In this document: positions 23,412 to 35,991 of the stretch, in pieces | Numbering within the stretch: position 1 is the first letter of the stretch | How the letters are laid out: each line of letters starts with the position of its first letter | Origin: Naganishia liquefaciens | Lineage: Eukaryota; Basidiomycota; Tremellomycetes; Filobasidiales; Filobasidiaceae | DNA length: 64,000 bases | NCBI GenBank assembly: GCA_013423385.1 | Contig: BLZA01000013.1 | Location: 62,001 to 126,000 of the forward strand | Direction of reading: 5' to 3' | Notes under the pieces: generated by a model | Told to the model about the DNA's origin: nothing | Seen by the model: only the letters and a program-made list of their open reading frames with translations | Database searches by the model: none | Program-made: the position numbers and the translations under genes

Positions 23412-26400
23412 ATGTCGGACTTGCCAATACCTCGAGCAAGCCAAAGTGCAGGAAACAGGCCAGTCGGCTCTCAGCCACCTGCTGCGACTCAAGCTTATTA
23501 TCGACCACCATCTCAGAATGATCGAGTCTATTCTGTCTCTGACGCAGACGACCGGCCCGCTCATCCACCTGGAATGGCTTTGTTGCCTCAATCAACCCAA
23601 TACTCTCCACTCATCCCAATAGCGCATCAAGCTCTCGCTTTTCCCGGCTCCGGCGATATGACTTTTACTGTTCAGCAGCCGGTATCGACATTGGCCCCAA
23701 GTGTACTGCATATTCCGCGAACTCAAGCGATGGCGATTCCTGGCGGCTCGGGGTATGTTCCAGTCATGGATCCGTCTCTGCCGCATACGTCCACCAGCGC
23801 GCCTACCATTAGTGTTGGTGATTGGATTCCGCAACTTACTTCAAGTAGTAGCCCAAGCGTGCAGAAGCCAACGGACAAGCCGATCAAGAAACCGAGACAG
23901 CAATTCTCGGCTTGCACCGCGTGTCGAATACGTCGGGTCAAGTGCGATCTCAAAGATCTTCGAGTGGAATGGGAGAAGCTCCATCTTGGAAGCAGTACAA
24001 AATCCTCTTCGGCAATCGGGACGGACCTTGCAGCGACATTCGTGGCCGACCGGGGGAAGCGGAAAGGAAGATCTCACGGGAAACCAGATCTTACAACGAT
24101 CGCCAAGAAGGATGATATCCGCTGCACTAATTGCTACAGTCGTGGCTCAAAATGCATGTGAGTCTTGAATACAGCAGTATGTACTACATCGTACTGATGT
24201 TTTATGAATCAGAGACGAATTCGCGCACCGCAAGAGAGCACGACCGGAGGGCCGCACAGCAGCTTCAGTTAGGAGCCAGGCGGGACGTCATTCTGTTAGC
24301 CCTTCGAAATCACAGTCGATCAACTTGGGATCGCGAGAAAAGTATCTCGAACTGCCGGAGGGCTCTTCAACCTGGAGATCGTCTTCACAGCATGGAGACT
24401 TTTACAGTCCCCTGGAAGAGAAGCCTATTATTGACTTTGGGGAATTGTCTTGGACCGAAGCTTCCCGTGATACATGGGACGCTACGGAAGACGAGGAGCC
24501 TAAGAATGCGGAAGCCTCAATTTCCACACATCCAGAGCTTCAGGAATCTCTTTCGGTGTCGAGCTTGTCTTTCGAGCCGCAAGGGGTTAGCAAGCCTATC
24601 ACGGTCGAAGACACCAACAACGTCGCCAATCTTGGTCTCAGTGGTGATGGTCTTGCTGGTCAGAGGGCCGACGCGACTTCGCCGGAGTTTGTCATAAAGC
24701 CAAAGCCTAGCTTGCCTCAGGAAGGACTTCAAGAAGACCATGATGATCTCGACGACATGCTGAAACTCACGATCCCTGAATTGGACATTGCGTTCTTTGA
24801 ATCAGACTTCTACCGAAGTTTGCATATACAACGTACGTCTCTAGGATAGCATCGGTCCGATCGCTCATTCTCTGCAATGCAGGACCGATCATGGATCCGG
24901 TGGTCTTCAAAGAAAGATATCTCTCCGTATCACCTCCCAGGGCCACCAATATGGGGCAAATTGGCGCTATACTATGTCAAACGATGTACGCTTGGGCGTG
25001 TTCTTACGGCGTAAATGGGTCCGGGGAACTCGCGGTAGCGCCTAGAGAATGGCATTCACCGTCGAGCAAGAGCTCTAGCGAGCAGAAGCAACCTGACTCG
25101 AGGCACGAAATAGCCAGAAGAAGCCAGTTGGCGAAGACGAATCTCGTCATCAAACAGATACTGAAAGAGATTGATCGCGCGGGAATTTATCGTAAGATCA
25201 CTTGGGATGGCGTGCGTTGTTTACTGCTAGTGTTGCCCTTAACGGAGTGTAAGTCTTAGATATACCACTTGCGTCGCGCCCTCACCTGTTTTTCAAGATA
25301 CATGCACATCAGCCGAACGATCAGCCATGTACGAATGCGCTTTGGGCCAAGTGTTCCAGCTTTGCTCTGCGTCTGCCCTGGGCTACGATGGACTGCCTCA
25401 CGTGGCAGAGCCTACCGATGAGATCTCCAAAAGAAGACTGTATTGGTACGCTTTCGTACATGAAGGTATCACAACAGGTCTTAAAGGCGGCCGAATGGTT
25501 CTGTGAGTCTGCCCATGCCGCCTTGCGAACCCCACGGATTCTGACACTGCCCGCTCAGGGAAGAGGATGACATCGATTCTTTAGAAGATATTCTGCCTAA
25601 GACCGCGAAGCGGGTGAGTTTTGCAGATACTAGCACTGCAGCCGTTCGTGCTGACAGCAATGAATCCAGGCAACGGCATCACCTGACAGCTATAATTCAG
25701 TCGCTAAATTTGCCAGCGCGCCTATCCGATTATCGGTGAGTTTTCCTGGTTTTGCCTCGGACAGACTGGTTGGCATTCTGACCCTCATTTGTAGATTGCC
25801 TGTCGGCTCATTCACAAAGCGTTGACTGGGCCCAAAGCTCGGCGATCTGAGCAAGTGGATAGCATCAAATTGCGCACTGCATGGACAATGTTGGAAGAGG
25901 GATGGCGGGAATTTGAAACCATCAAGACGTATTCTCCAGGACCTCATCGCCGAGACGACTTGATCCGCTTTGCAGACGGCTGGGTGAGCTGCAAAGCCTT
26001 GGGGTGGACAACAACATCAGCTCAACTTACCATTCTTGCCCCTTCCGTGACCACACAGAAATTTTTTCTGTATCAAGCACACAACGTCGTGAGAGAGTCG
26101 CTGGAACATCGAACCCAAATCCTGTTGGCCAACAATCATGCAGACCCGCCATCACTCCAATCCCACATGAACAGCCAGCTGAGTAACGATAGAAGGCAGA
26201 TTCTGTTGGAGGTGCAGAACTTGAGGAACATCGCCCAAGCGAAATGCCAGGATCTCACAGTCGAGATCGTCGCTCTCGTAAGGCATCACCTTCATTCTCC
26301 TTTGTTCGAGTGGGATGCCAACCTGGTACGAGGTGAGTGAATCCCGCTGGAAACATCGACAATCTTATAAATGAATCATCGTACATAATAGATGGGATCT

Positions 26401-27105
26401 ACTATGCGGCAACATTACTGGCGGCGGGCGGCGGCGCCGAGGATGACATCTCGTGTTGCGTACAAGCTCTCTCTCAGATGCGGTGGGGTTTCTCCCGATC
26501 CCTCGAGCGAATAGGACGGTAAGCTCCTTGAGGCCGTCGTTACCTGGAACTCACGTATGAATCCTTCTTTCTCCCGTAGAATTTGGGAACTTCGTGCTCG
26601 GACCGCACAGCCATCAGGAGGGACAAACTTGGGAGCCGTTGATGTCGCAGCGCGGGCAGCTCGAGAAGAATTGACCCCAACGGAAACCTCTAACCTCCAA
26701 TACTATTTACCTCAGCTTTCGCCTTCCGCTCCATCGATGAACATGTCCAGCTACGACGTGTCGAATCCTTTCGCGCAGCAAGAACCGTTGCGTTCAGCTT
26801 TAGATCAGCATTACTGGTCGGGGTTGCCAGAGCCATCGGAGCAAGGCCTTCATTCAGGAATGGGTAGTTTGCCAGTTGGGCCGCAGAAGTTCAGTCATCT
26901 ACGACCGCAGAACCTACACGCGATGCGTCAAGTTGGAGAGGATGCTTCAAGTCGCCATGCTTATACAGTTCCAGGTCACGCAAGGGGCGATGCCAGTATG
27001 TGGGCGGCCCAGCCTGTGCAATACGGCGAAGGGAATCACATCATGCAACACTGGCAAGGCCAGATCAATCCAGGCATGAGTAGATGGACTCAACCGCCCC
27101 AATGA
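23412..27105 (+). CDS. Zn(II)2Cys6 transcription factor with expanded inter-cysteine loop
   Basis: The ATG at 23412 opens a proline/serine/glutamine-rich N-terminus of about 170 residues. The Zn2Cys6 cluster then reads CTACRIRRVKC, a loop of 59 residues (usually about 5-12), and CTNCYSRGSKC, followed by DEFAHRKRARPEGR. Both half-clusters have the canonical C-x2-C-x6-C spacing. The rest resembles the fungal-specific transcription factor region: LDIAFFESDFYRSLHIQ, PVVFKERYLSV with MGQIGAILCQTMYAWACSYG, SAMYECALGQVFQLCSASA, and several amphipathic helices up to about 26480. The tail is P/Q/S-rich and ends at 27105. At least eight introns interrupt it. The domain layout resembles large basidiomycete regulators of the XlnR/PriB type, but target genes cannot be inferred. 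It converges on YIPF6. Confidence 0.85.
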
Positions 27106-27239
27106 ATCGTGTGAAACATCGGAAGGTCGAGCTGGCGGGTCGCATCAAGACGGACATATTTGTCACGGAAGAAGCAATGTAGGACTTAGCCATATCAAGA
27201 TCAATGGATTTTATGCTAAAGTGACGTGAACAGTATGTT

Positions 27240-28297
27240 TTACGTTTGTATACAGAACAGGCAGACGATCCCATAAAATAGCGTCAGGGGATAAACTGCC
27301 ATGGCCTTCTTGTCATCGTCCAGCTTTGTACCGCCGAGGAAGTTCATTGACGCTGAAACGCTTCTTATTAGCGATTGGAACTATCGATGTCGGGCGCTCT
27401 GACTCACCCCAAACGGCCCATGCCCAAGCGATCAAGCTGACCGGAAGTCGAATAAGGAGATTGTGCAAGAACGAGGATATCACAGCAGCAGCTAGTAGCG
27501 GGAATAAACAGTATCCCAGAACGCACTGATGCCGTACAGGTCTTTGAAGTTCCGTTGAAAATGGATGAACAATTGAAGGAAAACACGTACAAGCGATTGA
27601 AAGAAGGAGACTCTGCCCCCCAACAGCTTGGCATTCACTGTCACGACTACGGAGCCTATCGTCACGAGGGTAATGACCATGGAAAACACTTGAATGGATT
27701 GGTCGCCAGGCGACTTTATGTCAAGGACATGAGCTGAAGCTGAGACGAACTCTCCAAAGGCACTTACGTCGATTGATAAGATAATCGCCAGGGCAAGGCA
27801 GATCACAAGAGGACCCCAAAGATCCCATTCGCTGATCCAAGATCACTTTCATATTCAGCAAAGTCAAAGTCAAAGCATTCTTCCTGACTTACCGCAGAAG
27901 TTCATTCGTTCCCCCTTGTTTAGGAGGATACAGGACTTGCAACAATTTTGAGTAGATTGAAAGCAGGTCTCGCATCTGCCGAATGCGACGGATACTATGA
28001 GCGCTGGCACACCTATCGATATTGTCTGTCACCCACTATTGTCTTTGATACCGGTTCATCCAGCGTACTTTCACCCGTATACCGGGTCTGCATCCGAATG
28101 CCATTCCATGCTTCATCCCGGGTCCGCTTGTTAGGATCTTGCCCAATTCTTCCAGATAAGCCTTGTTGTGAGGCCGATGTAGTGTTTGACGATGATGCTG
28201 CTGGTTTGGCAAATTCCGAGGGCCCTCCAAATGAGAGATCGTCAAGGTCATCGTCATCCGCCTGGCTAGCAATTGACAGCGGAGAGTTAACGCTCAT
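27240..28297 (-). CDS. Yip1-domain membrane protein, YIPF6/YIP4-like
   Basis: YIP family proteins are five-span Golgi/ER membrane proteins that bind Rab GTPases and act in vesicle trafficking. The ATG at 28297 gives MSVNSPLSIASQADDDDLDD, a soluble acidic N-terminus with DDLSFGGPSEFA. The Yip1 domain follows: STLDEPVSKTI, a LLSIYSKLLQVLYP-type segment, EWDLWGPLVICLALAIILS (the EWDLWGPL motif is typical of YIPF6), SIQVFSMVITLVTIGSVVV, NAKLLGGRVSFFQSLCVLGY, and a last exon with MNFLGGTKLDDDKKAMAVYP and LTLFYGIVCLFCIQT. Stop at 27240-27242. There are at least five short introns. The call is firm at family level; the subfamily rests on the EWDLWGPL and NAKLLGG motifs. Confidence 0.87.
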
Positions 28298-28667
28298 TCC
28301 GCGTCTGCGCTGACTTGTGAACATACATGTATTGGTGTTGGGCAGACATTGGATTCCGTCTTCGAGATACCGGCGGGGGATCTGATGGCGAGATAATACT
28401 CCTGCTGCTCTGCAGGGCAAAGGTGAGGCCTGGCGATTCTGCTCTGCCTCTCATCGTCAAGGTAGATTCGTGATGATGATGCCAGCTATCGTCTGCCTCG
28501 AATACCGGAAACCAACTCTGGCGCAAAGGTGATCGACAGAATGTCTCAGAGGAGATAGCAACCAAGTCGAGCTTTCGCTGAGAAGGACAACCTCAACTGG
28601 GTCCATAGTAGCATTTACTGTCGAGGCTGCCGGTCACACACGGTAGAACAAGCGACAATTAAGAATC
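28298..28667. promoter_or_regulatory. Divergent intergenic region, YIPF6 / TRM7
   Basis: A 370-base gap between diverging genes; it must hold both promoters. No gene and no recognised motif. Confidence 0.4.
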
Positions 28668-30107
28668 ATGGGGAAATCTTCAGTGGATCAGCGGGACGTG
28701 TACTATCGATTGTGTGAGTCGAAGTTGAAGAAGGGTTAAAAACCCCTAGCTCAACTTATTCTCGCATCGATACGTTTGCAGGCAAAAGTGAAGGTCAGTG
28801 TCATATCATTCCTCCATGACACATGGCCAACTATGGGTGCAATCTAGGATATCGTGCTCGCTCGGCCTTCAAGCTTCTGCATCTCGGTATGCCTGTTGTC
28901 ATGACCAATCGGGAATCTGAGGGGCACTGACATGTGATCCATCTGCTAGACGAAGAGTTTGACTTATTTCGCGGTGTAAGGAATGCTTGTGATTTCTGTG
29001 CAGGTAAGTGAAACTTGCCATCATGTCAGCCTATGGGACTCATCTCCTTGTATGCGACACAGCGCCCGGATCATGGAGTCAAGTTCTGAGCCGCAAGTTG
29101 AGGTACAACGTTTCCCCCGATGTAGCAAGATGTCATTGGTATACTGATAGACTATATACCAAAGATCCGCAAAGCCCGACTGCAAGATTGTCTCAGTAGA
29201 CCTGCAACCGATGGTGCGAGAAGATGTACTATCTCGTATCGTGACTGAGGATTCTTCTAGGCGCATTTACCTGGCGTCACCATCATTCACGCAGACATAA
29301 CATTACCGTCAACAGCAAAGCTGATGATCGACGCGATGAGCGGAGAAAAAGCGGATCTTATCGTTTGTGACGGAGCACCCGAAGGTAAGGCAGGGGAAGA
29401 CTTGCCCCACGTTTTCAGGCTGACTCCCAGGATTACCTAGTGACCGGAATACACGATCTCGACGCATACCTTCACTCTCAATTACTATTGGCCGCAAGTC
29501 ACCAACTCGCTGAGGACGTCTTGATGCTGACTTCTCTTCTGACAGGCATTCACACTAGCGCTACCACTTCTTGCTCCAAAGGGCACGCTGATTTTCAAGG
29601 TGTTCTTGTCGCCATCTGATCCCAAAGGCGAGATCATGGTATCCCAGCTGGAGCCATTCTTTGCAGCACCGCCGAAAGATCAGAAAGTGCATATTCCGCT
29701 CGGAGGTCTACTGTTCATCGACGAAGCGATCGCTCAGCATTACAGAGGCGGCGGATGTGATATCGCAGGATACGACGTTTATGGACGGCGCGGAGGTGTC
29801 TGGATACGCAAGCCGAGAAGCAGTCGTCCTGGCAGTGCAGGTCTGTACATGCTCACTATCATCGCTCTCCAAACCCAGCTCATAACCACATCGTTCCTTG
29901 AATGCAGAAGCCTTCCTTGTCTGCAGAAATTTTAAGGCAACATCGCTGCCTGCAAAATTCGAGTTGGATAGTATGAGCGCGTCATCAGTACTCTCGCTAG
30001 ACTGTTTCAGACCAGTTCAAACAAATTCCGCTAGCGAGAGCGAAGTCCGAGAATGGAACAGGATCAAAGGCTACACAGTCGGTGATATGAGTGGCTGGGA
30101 GGATTAA
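28668..30107 (+). CDS. TRM7: tRNA 2'-O-methyltransferase TRM7 (FtsJ/RrmJ family)
   Basis: TRM7 (human FTSJ1) methylates the 2'-OH of nucleotides 32 and 34 in the anticodon loop of some tRNAs, with a partner protein for each site. The ATG at 28668 gives MGKSSVDQRDVYYRLCKSEG, with YRARSAFKLL following. The K-D-K-E tetrad is visible: K28 in SAFKL, D in VCDGAP, K in LIFKVF, E in SAEAFLVC. The SAM-binding motif is CDFCAAPGSWSQVLSRKL. KPRSSRPGSAEAF is the typical motif near the end, and the segment before it (AGYDVYGRRGGVWIR) is longer than in yeast. Introns are many and exons small: exon 1 is 28668-28713, exon 2 only 12 bases (28782-28793), exon 3 starts at 28848; the phases of all three agree. 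The protein ends at 30107. Confidence 0.9.
28782..28793 (+). other. TRM7: 12-base microexon of TRM7
   Basis: Flanked by TTTGCAG on the left and GTCAGT on the right, it supplies two bases of a Cys codon, then Lys-Ser-Glu, and one base of a Gly codon. Skipping it removes four residues of the conserved YYRL..(K/S)EG(Y/W)RARSA block, so it is very likely used. Confidence 0.75.
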
Positions 30108-30295
30108 CGAATGTATATGTCTTGCAGATTTTCAAGGAGGCCCAATCTATACACTATGAGCATTGTCATTTGTCTCTTGCATGAACCATTATACAACCGA
30201 GAAGTCTTGTGGAGATCCATGCCATACATTATAAGTCGTAAGGAAACCTGTAGCATTCAAACCCTGTATCATTCCCACTTGTTATCCCACTTGTT

Positions 30296-33200
30296 TCACG
30301 ACATCCAGTATGTCGGATCCATTCCCAGGTTATCGAGCCATCCATCTTCCCCCAATGGGTACTCAAAGTTGCCTTGTTTAGGTGAGTATACACTTTCATC
30401 CTCCATGTTACTCGATTGCACGCCATGAGGTGTAATAGCCACGACTGATGTCGGACTTGGATCCACAACTCCAGGAGCGATGGGAACAAGCTCTGGCGTT
30501 TCCGCCGGAAGCGGAAGGCGTTTTGCTTTGTCTGCAGATTCAAGATCGTCGTCTCCCATTGCGAAAGCACTTTCGTCAATGAATGACGAGTAGTCGAAAG
30601 CTGGATCCTGTTCACGTGGACGCTGTTGCAGGTATGAACGAGTCTGCTTTGAAGGATCGAAGCGCGTATCGTGCATAGAGGGCGTGATAGGCATTGCAAG
30701 GTCACGCTCAAGCCCTGTAAAGGTCTGTCCAGAAGTCCTCATGACGTCCTCCAGCTTGGCCATCGAGGCTTCCAGGAAGGACAGAGGATCGACACGACCG
30801 TCTTCTTCTTCCTTTCTGTGCGCTGAGACTGCCGCTGAACCCATCTGCCGGAAGGAGATTCCAAGCGAATTGTTCTGCGGTGAAATATCCGCTAAGCCAG
30901 TGAATTGGGGAAGTGTCAGACTTGCTTCAGTCGATGGAGCGTCCGCTACGCCACTGCTGATGACCGGAAGCTTCTCGACCTTGGGTGTGATATCGGGTTT
31001 GGAAGCACTAGCCATAGAAGGCTTCCGCCTTTGAGGTTTCGGTCGAGGTGCCTTCTTGGCGGTTGGCGAAGACATGGCCGCATTCTGAGCCACGGTAGGT
31101 GTGGGTGGATTGCCATCAGTGCCCACGGACATACCGCGGGCTGTAGTCGCTGCGGGAGAGGATCTGTCGTCTTTGACATTGGATTTCTGCCTCTTGCCCG
31201 GCGGCTGCTTGAGGTCTTCAACCCGTAATCTCGGTGGAATGGCGCCACTGGCACCCGCAGCAGTACTTAAAGGCTCGGCAGGCTGCGGTGCCTTATCTGG
31301 GTTTTGAGGTCCCATCGAAGAAATACCCGCAGGAGCAGGAGCAGCGTCTATCGGTGGCGGATCGGGCAAGTGTGTTTTCCGAATCTTGTTGGTCTCTACC
31401 GCTACCTTGCTGAAAGCGCTGCCAAGGACCTGTGGTTTGAGCATAGCTACATGCTCGGTGACCCATTTTCCAACAGCACGGCGAAGCAAGCCAGCCTGTT
31501 GATGTGTTAAACGTGGTTAGGCAAATGATACACTTTGACGATAACCGGTAGTCGCAACATACCACTTTGTAGAGGTTGATGACCTCTGGGTCATTTTGCC
31601 GTTGGGGTCGCATCGCAAATTCAAGAGTGAGTATGTGATCGAAACTCTTGAGCATTTGCATGGAGTTTGTTATCTGCTTTTGATAATTCGCCCTTTCCGC
31701 TTCTGGGATCTGTTCTTGAGCGAGTTCTGGAATTGACACAACACAGCGATGTTCAGCTGGATATCGTTAAATTCGACCATCAGCACTTACGAATAGTGGC
31801 GATATGCGTATTGTACATCTTTGCGACAATTTGCTTGCCCTTTTCGTACTCCTGTGGTGTGATCACCCGTCCCTTGATTACCCATTCTCCTTTGGCATTC
31901 GGAAGCATCCCAGGAAGGGCTGGTGGTACACCCGGTGGACGCATTCCGCCGGTTTTCTGTTGATAGGCGGCGAGTAAAGTTGCTCGATGGCGTTGAATGA
32001 TGCTCATCTGTTCCGGAGTCAGATTATAGCTGGCCAGTTGAGCGGAATTTGCTGTCGCAAGTCGATTGAGTTGATCCAGGGTGAAACCGCCCGTGTCGAC
32101 AGGTGGACCTGTATTGGCGCCATTTGGCGGTGGTGGCTGCTGATTGACATTGGCCGGAGCCACTTGGTTGGCCATCTCGCCAAAGTTTCGCTTGCCAGCC
32201 GCATTGGGCCCAGCCGTACCGGCAGATGCCTGGTTCTGACGGCTTAGCATAGCTGCACTCTCCTTCTTTTGCTTGACAATCACACTCAAGTAATGTCCCT
32301 CAATGACATGAAGAGCCTCGGAGTAGATCTGTTGTAATTGACGAGCCACTTCAGCCGACGAAATTGGCGGGGGACCTCCATTGTGCACGAATCCCATCAG
32401 ACCGCCAACCATGGACCAAATGTCTTTCGATGACACCTGCGAAATTGAGCTCGTCGTTAGATTTGTAACGTGACTGAACGACATAACTCACTTCGGCGCA
32501 ACCGCCGAACTTGGCAACCGTCGTGAATAGCGCGTAGAGATCCAGGGGCCGGTTCTCAATGATATGTTGCGGTATTTCCGTCTTTCGAGAGTTTCGATAG
32601 ATGCTACCAACGATTTCGGCGAATTTCTGTCGAGGCATAACCAACTGCGCTTCCTGGATAGCTCGACCCTGAGGGGTTGTTGCCTTTGGCAGGCCATTGG
32701 CAGCGAATCCGGAATCGGTGACTGGGTTCGGCCCGGCTCGGGGAGGGAGACCGTTCTGAAATCCCCCTGGTCCCATGGTGCCCCCTTGTTGGGCCTGTGC
32801 ATCCATCTGCATCGGATCAGAACTGTTCAGCTTGCTCATCGCCCCGAGATTCGATCCGACAAGTGACTGATTCTGGCCCTGAGGTGTCGCACTATAGTCA
32901 AGTGATCAACCTCTGCACGGCGCGACTTTCCGGCCAGTCGACTTACAGTTGTGCTTGCTGCTGCTGCATCTGCTGAGCTACGCCAGCCGGTAAGCCGCCC
33001 ACAAGGGACATATCGAGATTCCTTCGTCGCATCTCCTTGACAAAGGTCACTCTGATTTGATTGTTATTTCTAATCTGGTTCTCCATGCTAGCCCTATGAG
33101 GAGAATTCTGCGGTGTACCTTGCAGGGCCTGCTCAATTTTGGGGTGATGAGCTTTCATGATGTGGCGTCAACGAGATCTGAGAGCCGTACCTTGATCTGC

Positions 33201-34778
33201 GCAGCCAACTTTGGCAGCATACCCTTCCCCGTCTCAATGAGCTCCGCATCGGAAATCTTTTCCCACTCGAATGTTCGCGGTGGTCCATTGGCGTTGTTCG
33301 GTCCAGTGCCTGGCTGCCCAGGCTTGAGACCTGGTCCGCTGCCTCCAGTTGAGGGTTGTATCATTTGTTGATTGTTCAAGCCATTGTTGCCGAATTGATT
33401 AGCTGCTTGTTGAGCTTGCTGAGCCAAATGAGCTCTCTGCTGAGCAGCTGCCATCGCTTGGCCCTGAGCTGCTTGCATATTCATATTTGGATTTGGCCCT
33501 TGGTTCTGACCTGTTGGTCCAACCGACATCGGAGATGTATCGAGGTTACCGACAGACTGTAACGTTTGCGATAGCGTCCTTGGCGTCATTTGATTGCTGA
33601 AAGCATTCTGGGCTCGACCTTGATGTTGATACAGCGACATCAACTGAAAGAGGGTCAGCGTCAAGCAAAGGATTGTTGGTCCCCGCCGCGGTAGCGTCAA
33701 CACAGCTACTCACTTGTTGTCTTTGCTGTTCATTCAATTGCTGGAATTGTTGATTCAATTCTATCAAATTCTGAGGTATAGCTCCTCCCTGCGGCGGCAC
33801 TCGACCAGGACCAAGTGGAGAACTCTGGGACATATTTGCAGGAGGCCGTACCTGTTGTTGCTGCGCATTGTGTAGCTGGGGCGAAGGCCCAGGGTTCTGC
33901 CCTGCTGTCATGTTATTACCCAGATTAAACTGATTGGGGTTGTTTTGCCCCAGAAAATTGTTGAACATATTGCCTGGGATAGCCGCGGTATTTTGGACTT
34001 GTGGATTGGACTGCTGTGTCGAATTTTGCTGAATTTGTTGCTGCATCGACTGCTGCATCTGCTGCACACGAGTAAGATTTGTCGAGGCGGCCATTCGAAG
34101 CTGGGCCTGCGTGGCAGCAAGTTGAGGATTCATTCCGTTTTGACCAGGATTCCGACCTTCCTGCATCATATCATTGGACTGTGACTGATTGAAAGGAGGA
34201 CGCATGGGGTTCTGCAACGCTCCAGCGGTGTTCTTGGATGCCAACAATCTGACAGTGATGACCTGGTAAGACTGTCACTTTTCGATTATTCACTCTACTC
34301 ACCTCTGCAACTGCTGATAATGATTGCTTCCATCGCCATGTTGCTGTTGTTGCTGCTGCTGGGCAGGCGGCTGTCCTGGCCCATTTTGAAACTGACCAGA
34401 AGGCATGCGAGGCATGTTGGTGGCCATGTTAGGTGTCCCGGAGCGATTTTGCATTCGCTGGGACGACTGTGCCGCCTGCAGCTGATTGTAGGCATTCAAT
34501 AATTGTGTATTGGTCATGCCGTTGTTCGATTGTTGCGTGTTTCCGCTGCCGTTTCCTCCCATATTCTGCGGCATTCCTGCACCGTTACCCATCATGCCCA
34601 GATTCATGCCCTGCATGCCGCCCATGTTTTGCATGGGTGGTCCTTGATTTTGCATCGGCATCGCCGGGCGTTGCTGTGGCTGATTCATTCCACTCAGACT
34701 GTTAAGCATCGATAAATCCAGCCCAGAGTTGAGAAGCGCAGCCATGTCGAAGTTGCCGAATCCATTGTTGTTCGCCAT
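30296..34778 (-). CDS. SWI1: ARID-domain protein, SWI1-like SWI/SNF subunit
   Basis: SWI1 is the ARID-bearing subunit of the SWI/SNF chromatin remodeller. From the ATG at 34778 the protein is long (about 1,300 residues over nine or more exons) and extremely rich in Q, N, M, G and P in its first half (NGFGNFDMAALLNSGLDLSM start; poly-Q near 34350). The ARID lies in the middle: RQKFAEIVGSIYRNSRK, ENRPLDLYALFTTVAKFGG, VSSKDIWSMVGGLMGF, then ARQLQQIYSEALHVIEGHYL. A PPRTFEWEKISDAELIETG segment precedes it. After the ARID are further Q/P-rich linkers, a helical SMQMLKSFDHILTLEFAMR block, WVTEHVAMLKPQVLGSAFSKV, and a basic proline-rich tail (PKPQRRKPSM). The stop is at 30296. The Q-rich first half could suggest Mediator MED15, but the ARID decides. 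Confidence 0.82.
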
Positions 34779-35991
34779 CTTGCCTAATGATCGATGCGTA
34801 CGGAGACACGAAGAGACCAACGCCGATCGCACCAGTTGATGTTTCGTCCGGTTCGTTGACTCAAGCAAAGTGCCTCTATTGCCTGCTGAATTGGGCGATG
34901 CCCTTGCGGAATCCTGAGCTGGAGGTCCGCAGCCACCTTCCTATCCTAGAGCGGAATCGAAGAGCTCGTCCCGTCGAGGGGACTGAGAAGACAGCGTTGA
35001 TGGCGTCGCTGCAAATGGTGTTTCAGGATTGGGCTGGTCGCTGTAAATCGGTCGTGGCGCTGTTGTCGAAGTAAGGCAGCGAGGAGCAACGCACGACCTG
35101 CCTGTGCGGAAAGACAAACAGGTGGCAGTGGTGTGTTCGGCTTTGCTATTGCATACCCTGTTTGGTGACTATGGGCCCAGTCCGCTTGACAGAGAGACAG
35201 CGCCCGCTTCCCCGCCTTTGTCGAACGCGACAAGGCTCCGGCAGGTGCAATATCCAGAGAGCGATCGGGATTTGCCTCCTGTGTGGGGCTTCCGCCCGCA
35301 GCCTGCTGTGGCAGTGTGAGGTAGCTTTCTGTATTGCAGATATTCTGGGATCGCCCGCGATCACCTGTTCATCAGCCAACTATCAGCCATCAGAGGAGGT
35401 TGATGGGCAGTCATGACGGTAGCCGACTGAGCCATCAAGGATGATCGATCATCTTCGAATTACCCCTAGCTATCTTATCACAGCCAATTGATTGAGCTAA
35501 GCACTGTCCAGCATATCAGCCACTCTATCATTTGACAGGTCACGCAAAGTGATTCCTCGCAAGTAGGGCTTTGAAAATTGACTGGCCAGCTACAAACATT
35601 GTCGTACGGCCAGAAGAGCTATTGGAACATGGCACAGCTCATTGCATATGTCATGTCGGGCGAAAATTCCATCGCTGAAATTGTCGCGCAAGCCTTCTTC
35701 CCAGGAGGGCTCGGTATCTGCTTCAGCCGCCGCCTCGCGACCCACTGACCCCAACTCTTGGCGAAAAACAGACGTGATATCGCAAGTGGCGGTACTGTCG
35801 AGGATCACCTAGACGAAGTACAACGCGACCGGCGACCGACAACACATGAGACTCTGGCCCCCCTCCCTGCTTCATCAGCAGCATATACAGCGAATCCTGT
35901 GATCCGTGCGACGCTGATTTGCAGCTTGAGTGGCGCTATGGGGTACTTGCTAGAGGCAGACATTTATCCGATCACCTTCCCCAATCAGTCT
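34779..35991. other. 1.2-kb intergenic region upstream of SWI1
   Basis: Contains the SWI1 promoter and the BUD32 3' flank. Open frames of 60-95 codons occur on both strands, none with family resemblance. A long upstream region would suit a regulated chromatin gene, but no site is recognised. Confidence 0.4.

Noticed and set aside
34299-34778. Mediator MED15 identity for the Q/N-rich gene
   Set aside because: Low-complexity similarity only; the ARID domain in the middle identifies a SWI1-like protein.
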